From contig NZ_PYFW01000007.1 in NCBI RefSeq assembly GCF_003020125.1, positions 186,001-250,000 of the forward strand: 64,000 nt of DNA, given 5' to 3'. Within the stretch, counting starts at the first letter, position 1; the number at the start of each line of letters is the position of its first letter. Made by a program: the position numbers and the translations under genes. Shown in pieces: positions 16,394 to 25,614 of this stretch. A model generated the notes under the pieces. The model saw only the letters and a program-made list of their open reading frames with translations, was not told the DNA's origin and searched no databases. The DNA comes from Bradyrhizobium sp. MOS003 (lineage in GTDB: Bacteria; Pseudomonadota; Alphaproteobacteria; Rhizobiales; Xanthobacteraceae).

Positions 16394-17689
16394 ATGAGAG
16401 GGCGTCAGATCTCACGGCGGAGCGTTTTGAAGGGCAGCCTGATGGCCAGTGTCATCGGCGGCACCGGCAGCTTCTTCGGGCCGTGGAAAGAGAATCACGC
16501 GTGGGCCCAAGGCGCGGCCAAGCCAATCAAGCTCGGCCTGACCTGTGATGCCAGCGGCCAATATGGCAACAGCGGTCAGGATGATTTCCGCGGCATCAAG
16601 ATGGCAATCGACGAGTTCAACGCCAAAGGCGGCGTGCTCGGGCGACAGGTGACGTTCATCACAGCGGACACCGAGACGACGCCGGCCACCGGCAGCCGCG
16701 TCGCCGAGCGCTTCATCACCCGCGAGGACTGCACCATCCTGATCGGCGCGCTGCATTCCGGCGTCGCCAACGCGATCACCCAGGTCGCGAGCAAATACGG
16801 CGTGATCTATATGAACACCAATTCCTCCGCGCCGAGCGAGGCCGGGGAGAATTGCTCGCGCGTCAAATTCGTCTGGGACGGCAACGGCACCAATTTCTCC
16901 AAGGCGTCGGTCAAGAACTCGGTCGATTCCATCGGCAAGAACTGGATGCTGCTGACCAACGACTATGTCTGGGGGCACACGACGTCGGCCGCGACCAAGG
17001 CGCAGGTCGAGGCGGCCGGCGGCAAGATCATCGACAATCTCCTGGTGCCGCAGAACACCCGCGACTTCACCGCTTATCTGCTGAAGATCCAGCAGGCGAA
17101 GCCCGACGTGGTGGCAACCGCGATCGGCGGAGACGACATCAAGGCGCTGCGCGAGCAGGTGGCGCAGCTCAAGCTCGACGGCAAGCCCGCCTGGATCAAC
17201 AACCAGCAGGACTGGCCCGACGTGTGGGGCGCGCCCGACAGCCTGTTCGGCGTGTTCGGGACCACCTGGTATCACAAGCTGCAGCTGCCCGGCGTCGCCG
17301 ACTTCGTCAAGAAGTGGCAGGCCGCTAACAAGGACGGCCCGATCCCGGTGCCGGGCAATGTCTCCTACAACGGCTACATGTCGACGCGCGAATTGCTGCG
17401 CGCGATCGAGCGGGCGGGGTCGACCAACAACGTCAAGATCATCAAGGAACTCGAGAACCTGAAGGTCTCGGCGACCGATCGCATGCAGCATTTCGACGCC
17501 TACATGGATCCGGTGACGCACCAGATGCAGCAGACGATCTATCTGGCGCGGCGTAACGCCAAACCGGCGGACAATACCGACCTGTTCGAGATCATCAGCT
17601 GGACCGAGCCAAAATCGGCCGCCGATGACGCTGCACCCGGCAAGTGCAAGCTCACGCCTTATGAGCAGGTGCCGACCGTCGACTCCTAG
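16394..17689 (+). CDS. Liv-type ABC transporter substrate-binding protein (Tat-exported)
   Basis: Periplasmic solute-binding protein of the branched-chain amino acid/urea/amide family (Peripla_BP_6), 431 residues. The N-terminus carries a twin-arginine signal (RQISRRSVLKGSLMASVIGG), implying export after folding. The mature part begins near APIKLGLTCDASGQYGNSG (here AKPIKLGL). GVLGRQVTFITADTE and LIGALHSGVANAITQVASKYGV follow, all usual for the family. GGGAGGAAACG precedes the ATG. It is first of a six-gene run (binding protein, two permeases, two canonical ATPases and an extra ATPase). Ligand is unknown; the RpiR/SDR neighbours hint at a small carboxylate, amide or polyol. Confidence 0.92.
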   Translation: MRGRQISRRSVLKGSLMASVIGGTGSFFGPWKENHAWAQGAAKPIKLGLTCDASGQYGNSGQDDFRGIKMAIDEFNAKGGVLGRQVTFITADTETTPATGSRVAERFITREDCTILIGALHSGVANAITQVASKYGVIYMNTNSSAPSEAGENCSRVKFVWDGNGTNFSKASVKNSVDSIGKNWMLLTNDYVWGHTTSAATKAQVEAAGGKIIDNLLVPQNTRDFTAYLLKIQQAKPDVVATAIGGDDIKALREQVAQLKLDGKPAWINNQQDWPDVWGAPDSLFGVFGTTWYHKLQLPGVADFVKKWQAANKDGPIPVPGNVSYNGYMSTRELLRAIERAGSTNNVKIIKELENLKVSATDRMQHFDAYMDPVTHQMQQTIYLARRNAKPADNTDLFEIISWTEPKSAADDAAPGKCKLTPYEQVPTVDS

Positions 17690-17794
17690 AGACGGCGCGT
17701 CACGTCGCAGACCGGGCGGCGCGCAGTCTCGCGCGCCGTTCGCCCGGGCCATCCATGCCCCGGGTCGGAAACGCCTGTTGCGAGAGCCAAAACA

Positions 17795-18715
17795 TTGTTT
17801 GATCTTCTTCCGCATCTCCTGAACGGACTCACACTCGGCCTGCTGTTCGCGCTGATCGCGCTCGGCTTCATGCTCATCGTCGGGCTGATGGAGCAGATCA
17901 ACCTTGCGCATGGCTCGTTGTTCGCGCTCGGCGCCTATGTCGCCATGCAGCTCACCGGACCGCGCCCGCCACTGCCGGCCGATCTCGCCAAAGTCTGGCT
18001 TACGCTACCGCTCGGTTGGCGCTACGCCGCGACGCTGGTCGTTGCGCCCGTCATCGTCAGCCTCGTCGGCATGCTGATCGAGCTCTGCATGCGACGCACC
18101 TACGGCAAGGACCCGCTTTATGGTCTGCTCCTGACGTTCGGCGCTGCGATGGTGATCGAGGAGATGATCCGCCTGGTCTGGGGCACGCGGGACTACGTCC
18201 TGCAGGTGCCGTCCGCCATCAATGGCGGCTTCATTTTCAATGATCTGATCTGGTCGACCTATCGCTTCTACGCGGCGGGCATCGCGGCGGGAATCATCGG
18301 CCTCGTCTGGCTGCTGATCGAGAAGACCTCGTTCGGCGCTACCGTGAAGGCCGGTGCGCATGACAGCGAAATCGTCCGCGCGCTTGGCATCAACCTGTCG
18401 CGACTGCGGCTGCTGGTTTTCGTGTTCGGCACCGTGCTGGCTGCAATCGCGGGCATCATCGTCGCGCCGATCTGGGGAATTCGCCCGCATATGGGCGTCG
18501 ATGCCGTCATCCCCGCGTTCCTGGTGATCGTGCTCGGCGGCGTCGGAAGTTTCTGGGGCGCCGTCGTGGCCGGATTGCTGGTCGGACTCTGCGTCGGCCT
18601 TGCCGGTGCCTACGCGTCCGAATGGTCGCTGTTGTCGATGTATATCCTGCTCGTTGTCGTCGTGACGTTCCGCGCGCGCGGCCTCTGGGGCAAGAAGAGC
18701 GTGCTCGAGGCCTAG
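17795..18715 (+). CDS. Branched-chain amino acid-type ABC permease (LivH-like)
   Basis: First membrane subunit of the importer, 306 residues with about eight hydrophobic helices. The N-terminal FDLLPHLLNGLTLGLLFALIALGFMLIVG pattern (residues 2-30) and QINLAHGSLFALGAY are hallmarks of LivH. The best start is a TTG at 17795; no ATG or GTG in frame gives a complete first helix. A 105-base gap with a GC-rich imperfect hairpin (about 17720-17751) separates it from the binding-protein gene. That is a usual place for an mRNA-stabilising hairpin that lets the binding protein be made in excess. Confidence 0.9.
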   Translation: MFDLLPHLLNGLTLGLLFALIALGFMLIVGLMEQINLAHGSLFALGAYVAMQLTGPRPPLPADLAKVWLTLPLGWRYAATLVVAPVIVSLVGMLIELCMRRTYGKDPLYGLLLTFGAAMVIEEMIRLVWGTRDYVLQVPSAINGGFIFNDLIWSTYRFYAAGIAAGIIGLVWLLIEKTSFGATVKAGAHDSEIVRALGINLSRLRLLVFVFGTVLAAIAGIIVAPIWGIRPHMGVDAVIPAFLVIVLGGVGSFWGAVVAGLLVGLCVGLAGAYASEWSLLSMYILLVVVVTFRARGLWGKKSVLEA

Positions 18716-18718
18716 GGA

Positions 18719-19762
18719 ATGATGGTTGGATCGAAGTCTTCTTCCGAGGCCTCACGCCTCGTCACGCCGACGATGCTGGTGCTCTGGCTCGTGCTTGCAA
18801 CGGTGCCGCTCTGGATCACGCGGATCGGGCTCTACCCTTATCTCGGGATCGAGATCCTGATCTGGTCGCTCTACGCACTGGCATTCAACCTGGTGCTGGG
18901 TACGGCCGGACTCCCGTCGTTCGGGCATGGCGCCTATTTCGGCATCGGCGCCTACGCGTTCGGGCTCTGCCAGTTCGACATTGTCGCCAACCTCTGGATC
19001 TGCCTCGTGGCGGCCGCGCTGGCCGCGGGGCTCGCCGGCGCGTTGGTGGCATTGTTCATCTCGCACCGGCGCGGCATCTACTATGCTTTCATGACGATCG
19101 CCTTCGGTCAGATATTCTGGACGTTGGCCATCAAGTCGCACCGGATCACCGGCGGGGAGGACGGTCTGCTCAAGATCAAGCGGCTGCCGGCCGATTTCGG
19201 GCTGGTGTCGTTCGACCTCACCGACAACGTCGCCTTCTACTATTTTGTCCTCGCGGCTTTCGCCGTCGGTGTTGCTGCGCTGTGGCGCCTGGTGCATTCG
19301 CCCTATGGTCGGGTGGTCGCCGCCATGCGGCAGAGCGAAACCCGCGCGGCTCATCTCGGCTATAATGTGTGGCTCTACAAGGCATCGATATTCGCGCTGT
19401 CGGCCGCCGTGTCCGGTTTTGCCGGTGGGCTGTTCGCGATGGCGCAGCTTGCCGCATTTCCTGATGTCATGAGCCTGCATCAGTCCGGCTATGTCGTGAT
19501 GATGACGCTTGTCGGCGGCGGCCTCGTCAGCTTCTGGGGACCGGTGATCGGCGTGTTCCTCTTCCTCACCGCGCGCGATGTGATCGGCGCGCTGACCAAT
19601 GCCTGGATGCTCTATTTTGGCCTCTTGTTCATCGCGATCGTGCTGTTCCGCCCCGAGGGCATCGCCGGCGCGATCTCGGCCGCCCTGCAGCAGCATTCCC
19701 TGAATGCCCTGCGCCAGCGTGGTACGTCCGCCATGCGGCTCCTGGTTGGAGGCGGGCGATGA
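18719..19762 (+). CDS. Branched-chain amino acid-type ABC permease (LivM-like)
   Basis: Second membrane subunit, 347 residues, about nine to ten helices. LivM features are seen: YALAFNLVLGTAGLPSFGHGAYFGIGAY near residues 54-80 and GRVVAAMRQSETRAAHLGYN in the cytoplasmic loop that contacts the ATPase. It starts three bases after the livH-like stop and overlaps the next ATPase by ATGA. Confidence 0.92.
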   Translation: MMVGSKSSSEASRLVTPTMLVLWLVLATVPLWITRIGLYPYLGIEILIWSLYALAFNLVLGTAGLPSFGHGAYFGIGAYAFGLCQFDIVANLWICLVAAALAAGLAGALVALFISHRRGIYYAFMTIAFGQIFWTLAIKSHRITGGEDGLLKIKRLPADFGLVSFDLTDNVAFYYFVLAAFAVGVAALWRLVHSPYGRVVAAMRQSETRAAHLGYNVWLYKASIFALSAAVSGFAGGLFAMAQLAAFPDVMSLHQSGYVVMMTLVGGGLVSFWGPVIGVFLFLTARDVIGALTNAWMLYFGLLFIAIVLFRPEGIAGAISAALQQHSLNALRQRGTSAMRLLVGGGR

Positions 19763-20502
19763 GCATGTTGGAGGCCGCGGGCGTGCATGTCCGCTTTGGC
19801 GATCGCGTGGTGCTGGAGAGCGTCGATCTCGCGGTGGCCGAGGGCGAGTTTCACGGGGTGATGGGGCCGAACGGTGCGGGCAAGACCACCTTCTTCAACG
19901 TGCTGACCGGACGCGTGAAGCCGAGCCGCGGCAAGGTCCGCCTCGGCGGCGAGGATGTCACGGGCCTCAGCCCGCACCGCATCGCCGCCAAGGGTATCGC
20001 CCGCTCGTTCCAAATCATGACGCTGTTCGACGAATTCTCCGCCCGTGACAACGTCATGATGGGCTTGCCCGAGTTCCGCGCGCGCGGCCTCGACGTCGTC
20101 CATGCGGTGGCAGGGGATCGCAGATTTGCCGAGCAGGCCTCCGAGGCGCTCGCCGCGGTCGGGCTTGTGGAGAAGGGCGATGTCCGTGCGAAGGACCTGT
20201 CCTACGGCGATCGCCGCGCGCTGGAGATCGCGGTGGCGCTCGCGCAGGCGCCGCGCGTGCTTTGCCTGGACGAGCCAACCTCCGGCCTCGGCTCCGACGG
20301 CGTGCAGCGGCTGGCTGCCCTGATTGCCCGCCTCAAGGGCAAGCTGACCATCGTCGCCATCGAGCACGACATGGAATTCCTGTTCTCCCTCGCCGATCGC
20401 ATCTCGGTCATCCATTGGGGCCAGGTGGTCGCGCGTGGCACGCCGCACGAATTGCAACAGAATGATTGGGTTCGGCGCTCCAACCTCGGGAAATTCGCAT
20501 GA
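19759..20502 (+). CDS. Branched-chain amino acid-type ABC ATPase (LivG-like)
   Basis: ATP-binding subunit of 247 residues. Walker A GPNGAGKTT (residues 36-44), Q-loop RSFQIMTLFDEF, a variant signature LSYGDRRALEIAVAL (Ser-Tyr-Gly-Asp, usual for LivG), Walker B LCLDEPTSGL and switch His in IEHDMEFLF. ATGA overlaps tie it to the permease gene before and the LivF-like gene after. Confidence 0.93.
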   Translation: MSMLEAAGVHVRFGDRVVLESVDLAVAEGEFHGVMGPNGAGKTTFFNVLTGRVKPSRGKVRLGGEDVTGLSPHRIAAKGIARSFQIMTLFDEFSARDNVMMGLPEFRARGLDVVHAVAGDRRFAEQASEALAAVGLVEKGDVRAKDLSYGDRRALEIAVALAQAPRVLCLDEPTSGLGSDGVQRLAALIARLKGKLTIVAIEHDMEFLFSLADRISVIHWGQVVARGTPHELQQNDWVRRSNLGKFA

Positions 20503-21200
20503 TCCTCGAAGTCGATGGTGTAGATACCTTCTACGGCGAGACCCAGGCGCTGTTCGGCGCCTCGCTCGCCATCGAGCGCGCAAAGGTGTGTGCGCTGCTC
20601 GGGCCGAACGGCGCCGGCAAGACCACCATGCTCCGCTCGATCCTCGGGCTGACGCGTCCGCGCCGTGGCGCCGTTCGCTTCGACGGGCATGACGTCACGC
20701 GCCATCCGACTCACGAGATCGCGCGTGCCGGCATCGGCTGGGTGCCTGACGACCGACGGCTGTGCCCGACCTTGTCTGTGGCGCGCAATCTGGCGATTGC
20801 GCAGAAGCGGACGCGGTTTCGGAATTGGTCCCTGAAGGAGGCGGCTGCGATCTTCTCGCCGCTCGAATACCTGATGGAACGTGACTGCGAAAACCTGTCA
20901 GGCGGTGAGATGCAGATGGTTGCGATTGCGCGCGCCCTGGTCGGCTCGCCCGGGCTGGTCCTGTTCGACGAGCCCAGCCAGGGCCTTGCGCCGAAGATCG
21001 TCGGCGACGTGCTCGCGACCATCGTGCGGATGAAGGACGAGGGCATCGCCTCGCTGGTCGTGGAGCAGAATGCCGAGATCGCGCTGTCGGTCGCCGATCA
21101 TGCTGCGGTGATCGACCGCGGCCGGATTGTCTGGACCGGCGAAGCCGCGCTGCTGCGCGACGATCGCGCCCTTCGTCAGCGCTTGCTGGGAGTCCAATAA
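20499..21200 (+). CDS. Branched-chain amino acid-type ABC ATPase (LivF-like)
   Basis: Second ATP-binding subunit, 233 residues. The ATG at 20499 overlaps the previous stop (ATGA) and gives the normal LivF start ILEVDGVDTFYGETQAL. Walker A GPNGAGKTT, GWVPDDRRLCPTLSVARNL after the Q-loop, signature LSGGEMQMVAIARAL, Walker B LVLFDEPSQGLAPK, switch region VVEQNAEIAL. With LivG it forms the expected heterodimer, which makes the third ATPase gene that follows surplus. Confidence 0.93.
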   Translation: MILEVDGVDTFYGETQALFGASLAIERAKVCALLGPNGAGKTTMLRSILGLTRPRRGAVRFDGHDVTRHPTHEIARAGIGWVPDDRRLCPTLSVARNLAIAQKRTRFRNWSLKEAAAIFSPLEYLMERDCENLSGGEMQMVAIARALVGSPGLVLFDEPSQGLAPKIVGDVLATIVRMKDEGIASLVVEQNAEIALSVADHAAVIDRGRIVWTGEAALLRDDRALRQRLLGVQ

Positions 21201-21866
21201 GTGGCCGCACCGATGCTCGTTCTCGATGACGTTCGCAAGGTCTACACCAGGGGCCGCGTCATCCGGCGCCCGACATTCACGCTGCAGGCAAACCTGTCGC
21301 TGGACGAGCCCGGCATCGTCGGCGTGGTCGGTCCGAACGGCGCCGGCAAGACCACCCTGTTCGAGATGATGACCGGCTCCAATGCGCCGACCTCGGGCCG
21401 CGTGCTGGTCGCCGGCACCGACATCCACGGCGTCAAATATCGGGAGCGTGATCGGCTTGCGATTCACTACCACCAGTCCTATCAGGTCAGGCGCTTTCGC
21501 AAGCGTATCCCGTCCGCCTTCCTGACGCCGTCGCCGACGAAGATGCCGCTGGTTCATCTGTTCGATGAGCCGCAGTTCAACCTGCAGGACGGCTATATCG
21601 GCTTCATGCTCGATTTCTTCCGCAAGCTGCGGGACGAGGGCAGGCTGGTGATCCTCTGCATGCATCCGACGGCGGCCTGGCACCTGGACATCCTCGCCGA
21701 CATTGCCGAGCGATTTCTGTTCGTGGCCGGTGGCGGAGTGGCACAGATCGCGGATTTTCGCGGGCTGGTCGCCGAGCCCAGTTTCCGCACCTATCTCGGG
21801 CCGGAAATGACACGGGCCGCAGACGCCCTTTGTCAGGGCAGCGTTGCAGGTAAATTTGACGCGTGA
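21201..21866 (+). CDS. Atypical ABC ATPase-like protein lacking the signature motif
   Basis: A 221-residue protein starting with GTG at the base after the livF-like stop, thus part of the operon. It has Walker A (VVGPNGAGKTTLFEMMTGSN), a Q-loop-like HYHQSYQVRRF and Walker B (VHLFDEPQFNLQDG). Between them there is no LSGGQ-type signature: the chain runs IPSAFLTPSPTKMPLVHLFDEP. The helical domain is short. His in MHPTAAWHL may serve as the switch residue. It may bind ATP without forming a normal ABC sandwich, or act as a regulatory or degenerate partner. Liv operons normally have only two ATPases. Confidence 0.8.
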   Translation: MAAPMLVLDDVRKVYTRGRVIRRPTFTLQANLSLDEPGIVGVVGPNGAGKTTLFEMMTGSNAPTSGRVLVAGTDIHGVKYRERDRLAIHYHQSYQVRRFRKRIPSAFLTPSPTKMPLVHLFDEPQFNLQDGYIGFMLDFFRKLRDEGRLVILCMHPTAAWHLDILADIAERFLFVAGGGVAQIADFRGLVAEPSFRTYLGPEMTRAADALCQGSVAGKFDA

Positions 21867-21961
21867 GGTGACGGGGCGCCCTGTGCTAAGGGTCTTGCCA
21901 GATGGGGTCCCATCGTCCACCCACTTCAATTCCAACGATAAGCAACAACAGGGAGAGACCG

Positions 21962-23398
21962 TTGGCTTACGCGAACACTGAGCTTTTCATCGGCGGCAAA
22001 TGGCGTCCGGCCCAATCGGGCAAGGTCATTGAGGTCGTCAATCCCGCGACCGAAGAAGTGATCGGCACCGTCGCCCATGCCGAGAAGGCCGACCTAGACG
22101 AGGCGTTGGCTGCGGCCGCCGCTGGCTTCAAGGTCTGGCGCAATGTCGCACCGTTCGAGCGCTGCCGGATCATGCGCAAGGCTGCCGCGATCATGCGTGA
22201 GCGCAACGATGAGATCGCGCTGCTCCTGACCATGGAGCAGGGCAAGACGTTGGCCGAAGCCAAGATGGAAGCCATGGCCGCAGCCGACGTGATCGAGTGG
22301 TTCGCCGAGGAAGCCAAGCGCGCCTATGGCCGGGTGATCCCCGCCCGCGGGCCCGGCATCTACCAGCTCGCGATGAAGGACCCTGTCGGCCCGGTCGCCG
22401 CCTTCACGCCCTGGAATTTTCCGATCAACCAAGTCGTGCGCAAATTGTCTGCCGCGCTCGGCGCCGGCTGCTCAATCATCGTCAAGGCGCCCGAGGAAAC
22501 CCCGGCCTCACCCGCGCAACTCATCCGTGCGTTCGCGGACGCTGGCGTCCCCGACGGTGTCATCAATCTGGTCTACGGCGTTCCTGCCGAAATCTCCGAA
22601 TACCTCATTCCGCATCCGGTGATCCGCAAGATCTCCTTCACGGGCTCGACCAATGTCGGCAAGCAGCTCAATGCGCTCGCCGGCCTGCATATGAAGCGCG
22701 CCACCATGGAGCTCGGCGGCCATGCGCCGGCGATCGTGTTCAAGGATGCGGACGTCACTTCGGCCGCGAAGATCCTGGCGGCTGCGAAGTACCGCAACGC
22801 CGGACAGGTCTGCATCTCGCCGACCCGCATGCTGGTGCAGGACGACGTGTTCAAGGAGTTCGTCGAGAAGTTCGTCGACGGTGCCAAGGCGTTCAAGGTC
22901 GGAAATGGCCTCGATCCCGACTCCAAGATGGGCTCGCTCGCCAATCCGCGCCGCGTTACCGCGATTGAAGGCATGGTGCAGGACGCGGTCGGCAAGGGCG
23001 CCAAGCTCGAGACCGGTGGCAAGCGTGTCGGCAACAAGGGCTACTTCTTCGAGCCGACCGTGGTGAGCGACGTGCCCAAGGATGCGCGCGCCATGAATGA
23101 GGAGCCGTTCGGCCCGCTGGCGCTGATTTCGCGCTTCTCGTCGTTCGACGAAGTGGTCGAGGAAGCGAACCGGCTGCCGTTCGGCCTTGCCTCCTACGCC
23201 TTCACCAGTTCGACCAAGACCGCGACCGCGATCGGTTCGGCGGTCGAGGCCGGCATGATGTCGATCAACAGCTTCGGCCTCGCATTGCCCGAAGTGCCGT
23301 TCGGCGGGATCAAGGATTCCGGCTACGGCTCGGAAGGCGGCACCGAGGCCATGGAAGCCTACTTCAACATGAAGTTCATCACCCAGACGGGCGTGTGA
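21962..23398 (+). CDS. NAD(P)-dependent aldehyde dehydrogenase (GabD-like)
   Basis: Aldehyde dehydrogenase of 478 residues, closest in pattern to succinate-semialdehyde dehydrogenases. Seen: FTPWNFPINQVVRKLSAALGAG, the NAD-site FTGSTNVGKQL, the general-base Glu in MELGGHAPAIV and the catalytic Cys in NAGQVCISPTRM. The C-terminal EVPFGGIKDSGYGSEGG is also present. The start is taken as the TTG at 21962, because CAGGGAGAGACC lies right before it and the next residues (AYANTELFIGGKW) match the family N-terminus. It probably oxidises an aldehyde made from the compound imported by the Liv-type system upstream; this link is inference. Confidence 0.88.
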   Translation: MAYANTELFIGGKWRPAQSGKVIEVVNPATEEVIGTVAHAEKADLDEALAAAAAGFKVWRNVAPFERCRIMRKAAAIMRERNDEIALLLTMEQGKTLAEAKMEAMAAADVIEWFAEEAKRAYGRVIPARGPGIYQLAMKDPVGPVAAFTPWNFPINQVVRKLSAALGAGCSIIVKAPEETPASPAQLIRAFADAGVPDGVINLVYGVPAEISEYLIPHPVIRKISFTGSTNVGKQLNALAGLHMKRATMELGGHAPAIVFKDADVTSAAKILAAAKYRNAGQVCISPTRMLVQDDVFKEFVEKFVDGAKAFKVGNGLDPDSKMGSLANPRRVTAIEGMVQDAVGKGAKLETGGKRVGNKGYFFEPTVVSDVPKDARAMNEEPFGPLALISRFSSFDEVVEEANRLPFGLASYAFTSSTKTATAIGSAVEAGMMSINSFGLALPEVPFGGIKDSGYGSEGGTEAMEAYFNMKFITQTGV

Positions 23399-23416
23399 GC
23401 GATCGTCCCGTAGCCT

Positions 23417-23520
23417 AGAGCATGATCCGGAAAAGCGCGAAGCGGTTGTCCGAAAAGATCATGCGCAAACAACAGTCTAAAGCGCGGTGACGTTTCATCC
23501 GAAACTCATAGCGCTTTAGC
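23417..23520. repeat. Intergenic repeat, family F (GAGCATGATC type)
   Basis: Two hairpins in a row: GAGCATGATCCGGA with its partner TCCGAAAAGATCATGC, then TAAAGCGC with GCGCTTTA. This class of intergenic repeat is familiar from Bradyrhizobium and Rhodopseudomonas genomes. It lies between convergent genes and includes the stop codon of the caspase-like gene, so it may act as a transcript end. Confidence 0.7.
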
Positions 23521-24865
23521 GCTTGACGAAAATCAGGTTGCAGGGACGCGCCTCGTTGCGCTTGCCGCTGCCGCGGTTGCGATCGAACTGCGCATCGATC
23601 GTGAAGGCATAGGGAGAACCGGGCGCAAGGTCGTTGAGCGTGTAGGCGCTTGCCCCCGTTGTCCCTCGCGCGCTCAGGGTGGTCTTGCCGTCGGCCGGGA
23701 TCTGACCGTCTATCTCGAGGCGATTGGCGCCGTCTCTGACCTGCGCCTCGGCGTGAAACACGCCGTTGGTGACGGTGCCGGAGAGGGGTCTGGTGTAGCC
23801 CTGCGCCTTGCCGGAAGCCGGGCAATTCAGCGTAACGTCCCAGCTGCCGTCGAAATCCTTACCGCCGCCGGCCCGGCTGTTGCTCGCAGGCGCCAGCGCC
23901 ACCTTCTGCTTCAAGCTCTCGATCCGCGCCTTGGCGAGACTGGCGAAGCTGCAGCCGGAAAATCGCGTCAGATGGTCCTCGAAGGCGCTGACGGTGCCGA
24001 TGGTGTCGGCAGCCTTCCAGTGAGCCTCCGCGGATGCACAAGGGTCGGCCCGCGGCGCGGCTTGCGGAGCCCCGGGTGCGATCGTGACCGACACCGGTCC
24101 GTTCAGGTAGAACTTGCCGATGATCGACAGTGACAGCTCCGGCAGCTGCGTCTTGCCGCTGGCATCATAGACGTCGCTGCTGATGTCGCGAAAGATGTCG
24201 CCGATCTCGTGCGGCTCCTCGATGTGCTTCAGGAACGCGGTCGTGTAGGGGCTGTTGCGGCCGGCGCCGTCGGCTGCGACCTGTCCCGATTGCGTCGAGA
24301 ACGACACGATGGTGCCGCGCGGCGCTTCGACCTTCGACAGGCCACGCCCGACCGAGGCGGCCCGCGTCGCAGAGCGCTTGAGAGTTTCCGCCAGCGGATT
24401 GTCGCGGCAGGAATCGAGCACGAGGATGCGCAGGTTCTTGGCCTGCTGCAGATCGTTCACGATGTCGTCGACCCGAACGAAACGCTTGAGGTCGGCCTCA
24501 TCGGTCAGCGCGGCGTCGACAGGCATCAGATAGTTCACGCCGTTGTACTGCATCGCGTGGCCGCTGTAATAGAATATGGCGACATCGGCTCTGCTCGCGG
24601 CGCGCGCGAAGCGGATGGTCAGGTCCTGCATGTCGGCCTGACGCAGGTCGATACCCTGGATCACTTCGAAACCGCTGCGCTTGAGCGAGCTTGCGACGTC
24701 CTCGGCATCGTGTGACGGATTGGGAAGTTGGGCGGTGGAGCTATAGGCGCCGTTGCCGATCACCAACGCGACCCGCGCGTCCGCAAAGACGGAACCAAGG
24801 CCAAGCCAGTAGGTGAGGAGAGCCAAACAGAATCTGGGCAGGTCACTTCTAAAAAAGAGGCGCAT
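23516..24865 (-). CDS. Caspase-family (C14) exported protein
   Basis: Caspase-like protease of 449 residues with a signal peptide (LALLTYWLGLGSVFADA, cleavage near 28). The p20-like domain (about 30-245) holds RVALVIGNGAYSS, the catalytic His103 in YYSGHAMQ and catalytic Cys153 in VLDSCRDNP. A middle Ala/Pro linker with two more Cys (CASAEAHW, FSGCSFASL) leads to a C-terminal beta-rich domain (about 345-449, DGSWDVTLNCPASG). Such proteins are common and poorly understood in rhizobia. Export suggests an envelope role rather than cell suicide. It is a single gene, converging on the aldehyde dehydrogenase gene. Confidence 0.88.
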   Translation of the reverse strand: MRLFFRSDLPRFCLALLTYWLGLGSVFADARVALVIGNGAYSSTAQLPNPSHDAEDVASSLKRSGFEVIQGIDLRQADMQDLTIRFARAASRADVAIFYYSGHAMQYNGVNYLMPVDAALTDEADLKRFVRVDDIVNDLQQAKNLRILVLDSCRDNPLAETLKRSATRAASVGRGLSKVEAPRGTIVSFSTQSGQVAADGAGRNSPYTTAFLKHIEEPHEIGDIFRDISSDVYDASGKTQLPELSLSIIGKFYLNGPVSVTIAPGAPQAAPRADPCASAEAHWKAADTIGTVSAFEDHLTRFSGCSFASLAKARIESLKQKVALAPASNSRAGGGKDFDGSWDVTLNCPASGKAQGYTRPLSGTVTNGVFHAEAQVRDGANRLEIDGQIPADGKTTLSARGTTGASAYTLNDLAPGSPYAFTIDAQFDRNRGSGKRNEARPCNLIFVKR

Positions 24866-24973
24866 GAAAGCCGTCCGGGAAAATTGAAAAATATCCCGTC
24901 AGATTAGCGCATGCCGCGCCGACTTCAATGCCCTCGCGATCGCGCTTCCAAATTTGGCAGCCGTGGCATCCTG

Positions 24974-25603
24974 TCACGCCGCGAGGGTTTTGCGGAGCGC
25001 CATCTCCGTTGCGACCGCCTCCCGCACGGCCGGCCGCGCCTGCATGCGCGCGAGATAGGCCGAAAGGGACGGCCACTGCGCGATGTCGACGCCCGCGGGA
25101 CGCAGCAGCAGCAAGACCCAGGCGAGATTCGCATCCGCCACGGTGAAGCTGTCGCCGATGAGGAATTCGCGCTCCGCCAGATGCGCTGCCGGCACCGACA
25201 AGGTCTGTGTGATCCTCGCACGCGGCTTGGCGAGCGAGCCGTCGTCCTTGTACCAGAAGGTCGGAAACAGGAACGCCTTGTGGATCTCGGCGCCGACGAA
25301 GCTCAGCCATTCCTGCAGCCGATAGCGATCGGGATCGCCGAACGCCGGCGCAAGGCCCGCCTTCGGATTCAAATCTGCGATGTATTGCAGCACCGCCGCG
25401 CTCTCGGTCAGCCGCTCGCCGTTCTCCAGCACCAGAACCGGCACCGCGCCCTTCGGCGACACGTCGCGGAAATCGCTTCCGTCGTCCACCACCTGCTTGG
25501 TCCAGATATGGGCGAGGTGATACTGCGCCTCGATACCGGCCTCCATCAGCGCGATGCGGCTCGAGAGCGAGCAGGCCATCGGAAAGAAATAGAGTTGCAG
25601 CAT
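24974..25603 (-). CDS. Glutathione S-transferase
   Basis: GST of 209 residues: N-terminal thioredoxin-like domain (LQLYFFPMACSLSSRIALMEAG, GAVPVLVLENGERLTESAAVLQYIAD with the cis-Pro and the ESAA glutathione-binding turn). An alpha-helical domain follows (about 90-205). A Cys/Ser pair near residues 10-12 suggests a beta-class-like active site. The ATG at 25603 follows a GGAG site and sits 11 bases after the stop of the cysteine-hydrolase gene, so the two are one unit. Confidence 0.9.
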   Translation of the reverse strand: MLQLYFFPMACSLSSRIALMEAGIEAQYHLAHIWTKQVVDDGSDFRDVSPKGAVPVLVLENGERLTESAAVLQYIADLNPKAGLAPAFGDPDRYRLQEWLSFVGAEIHKAFLFPTFWYKDDGSLAKPRARITQTLSVPAAHLAEREFLIGDSFTVADANLAWVLLLLRPAGVDIAQWPSLSAYLARMQARPAVREAVATEMALRKTLAA

Positions 25604-25614
25604 CGTATGCTCCG

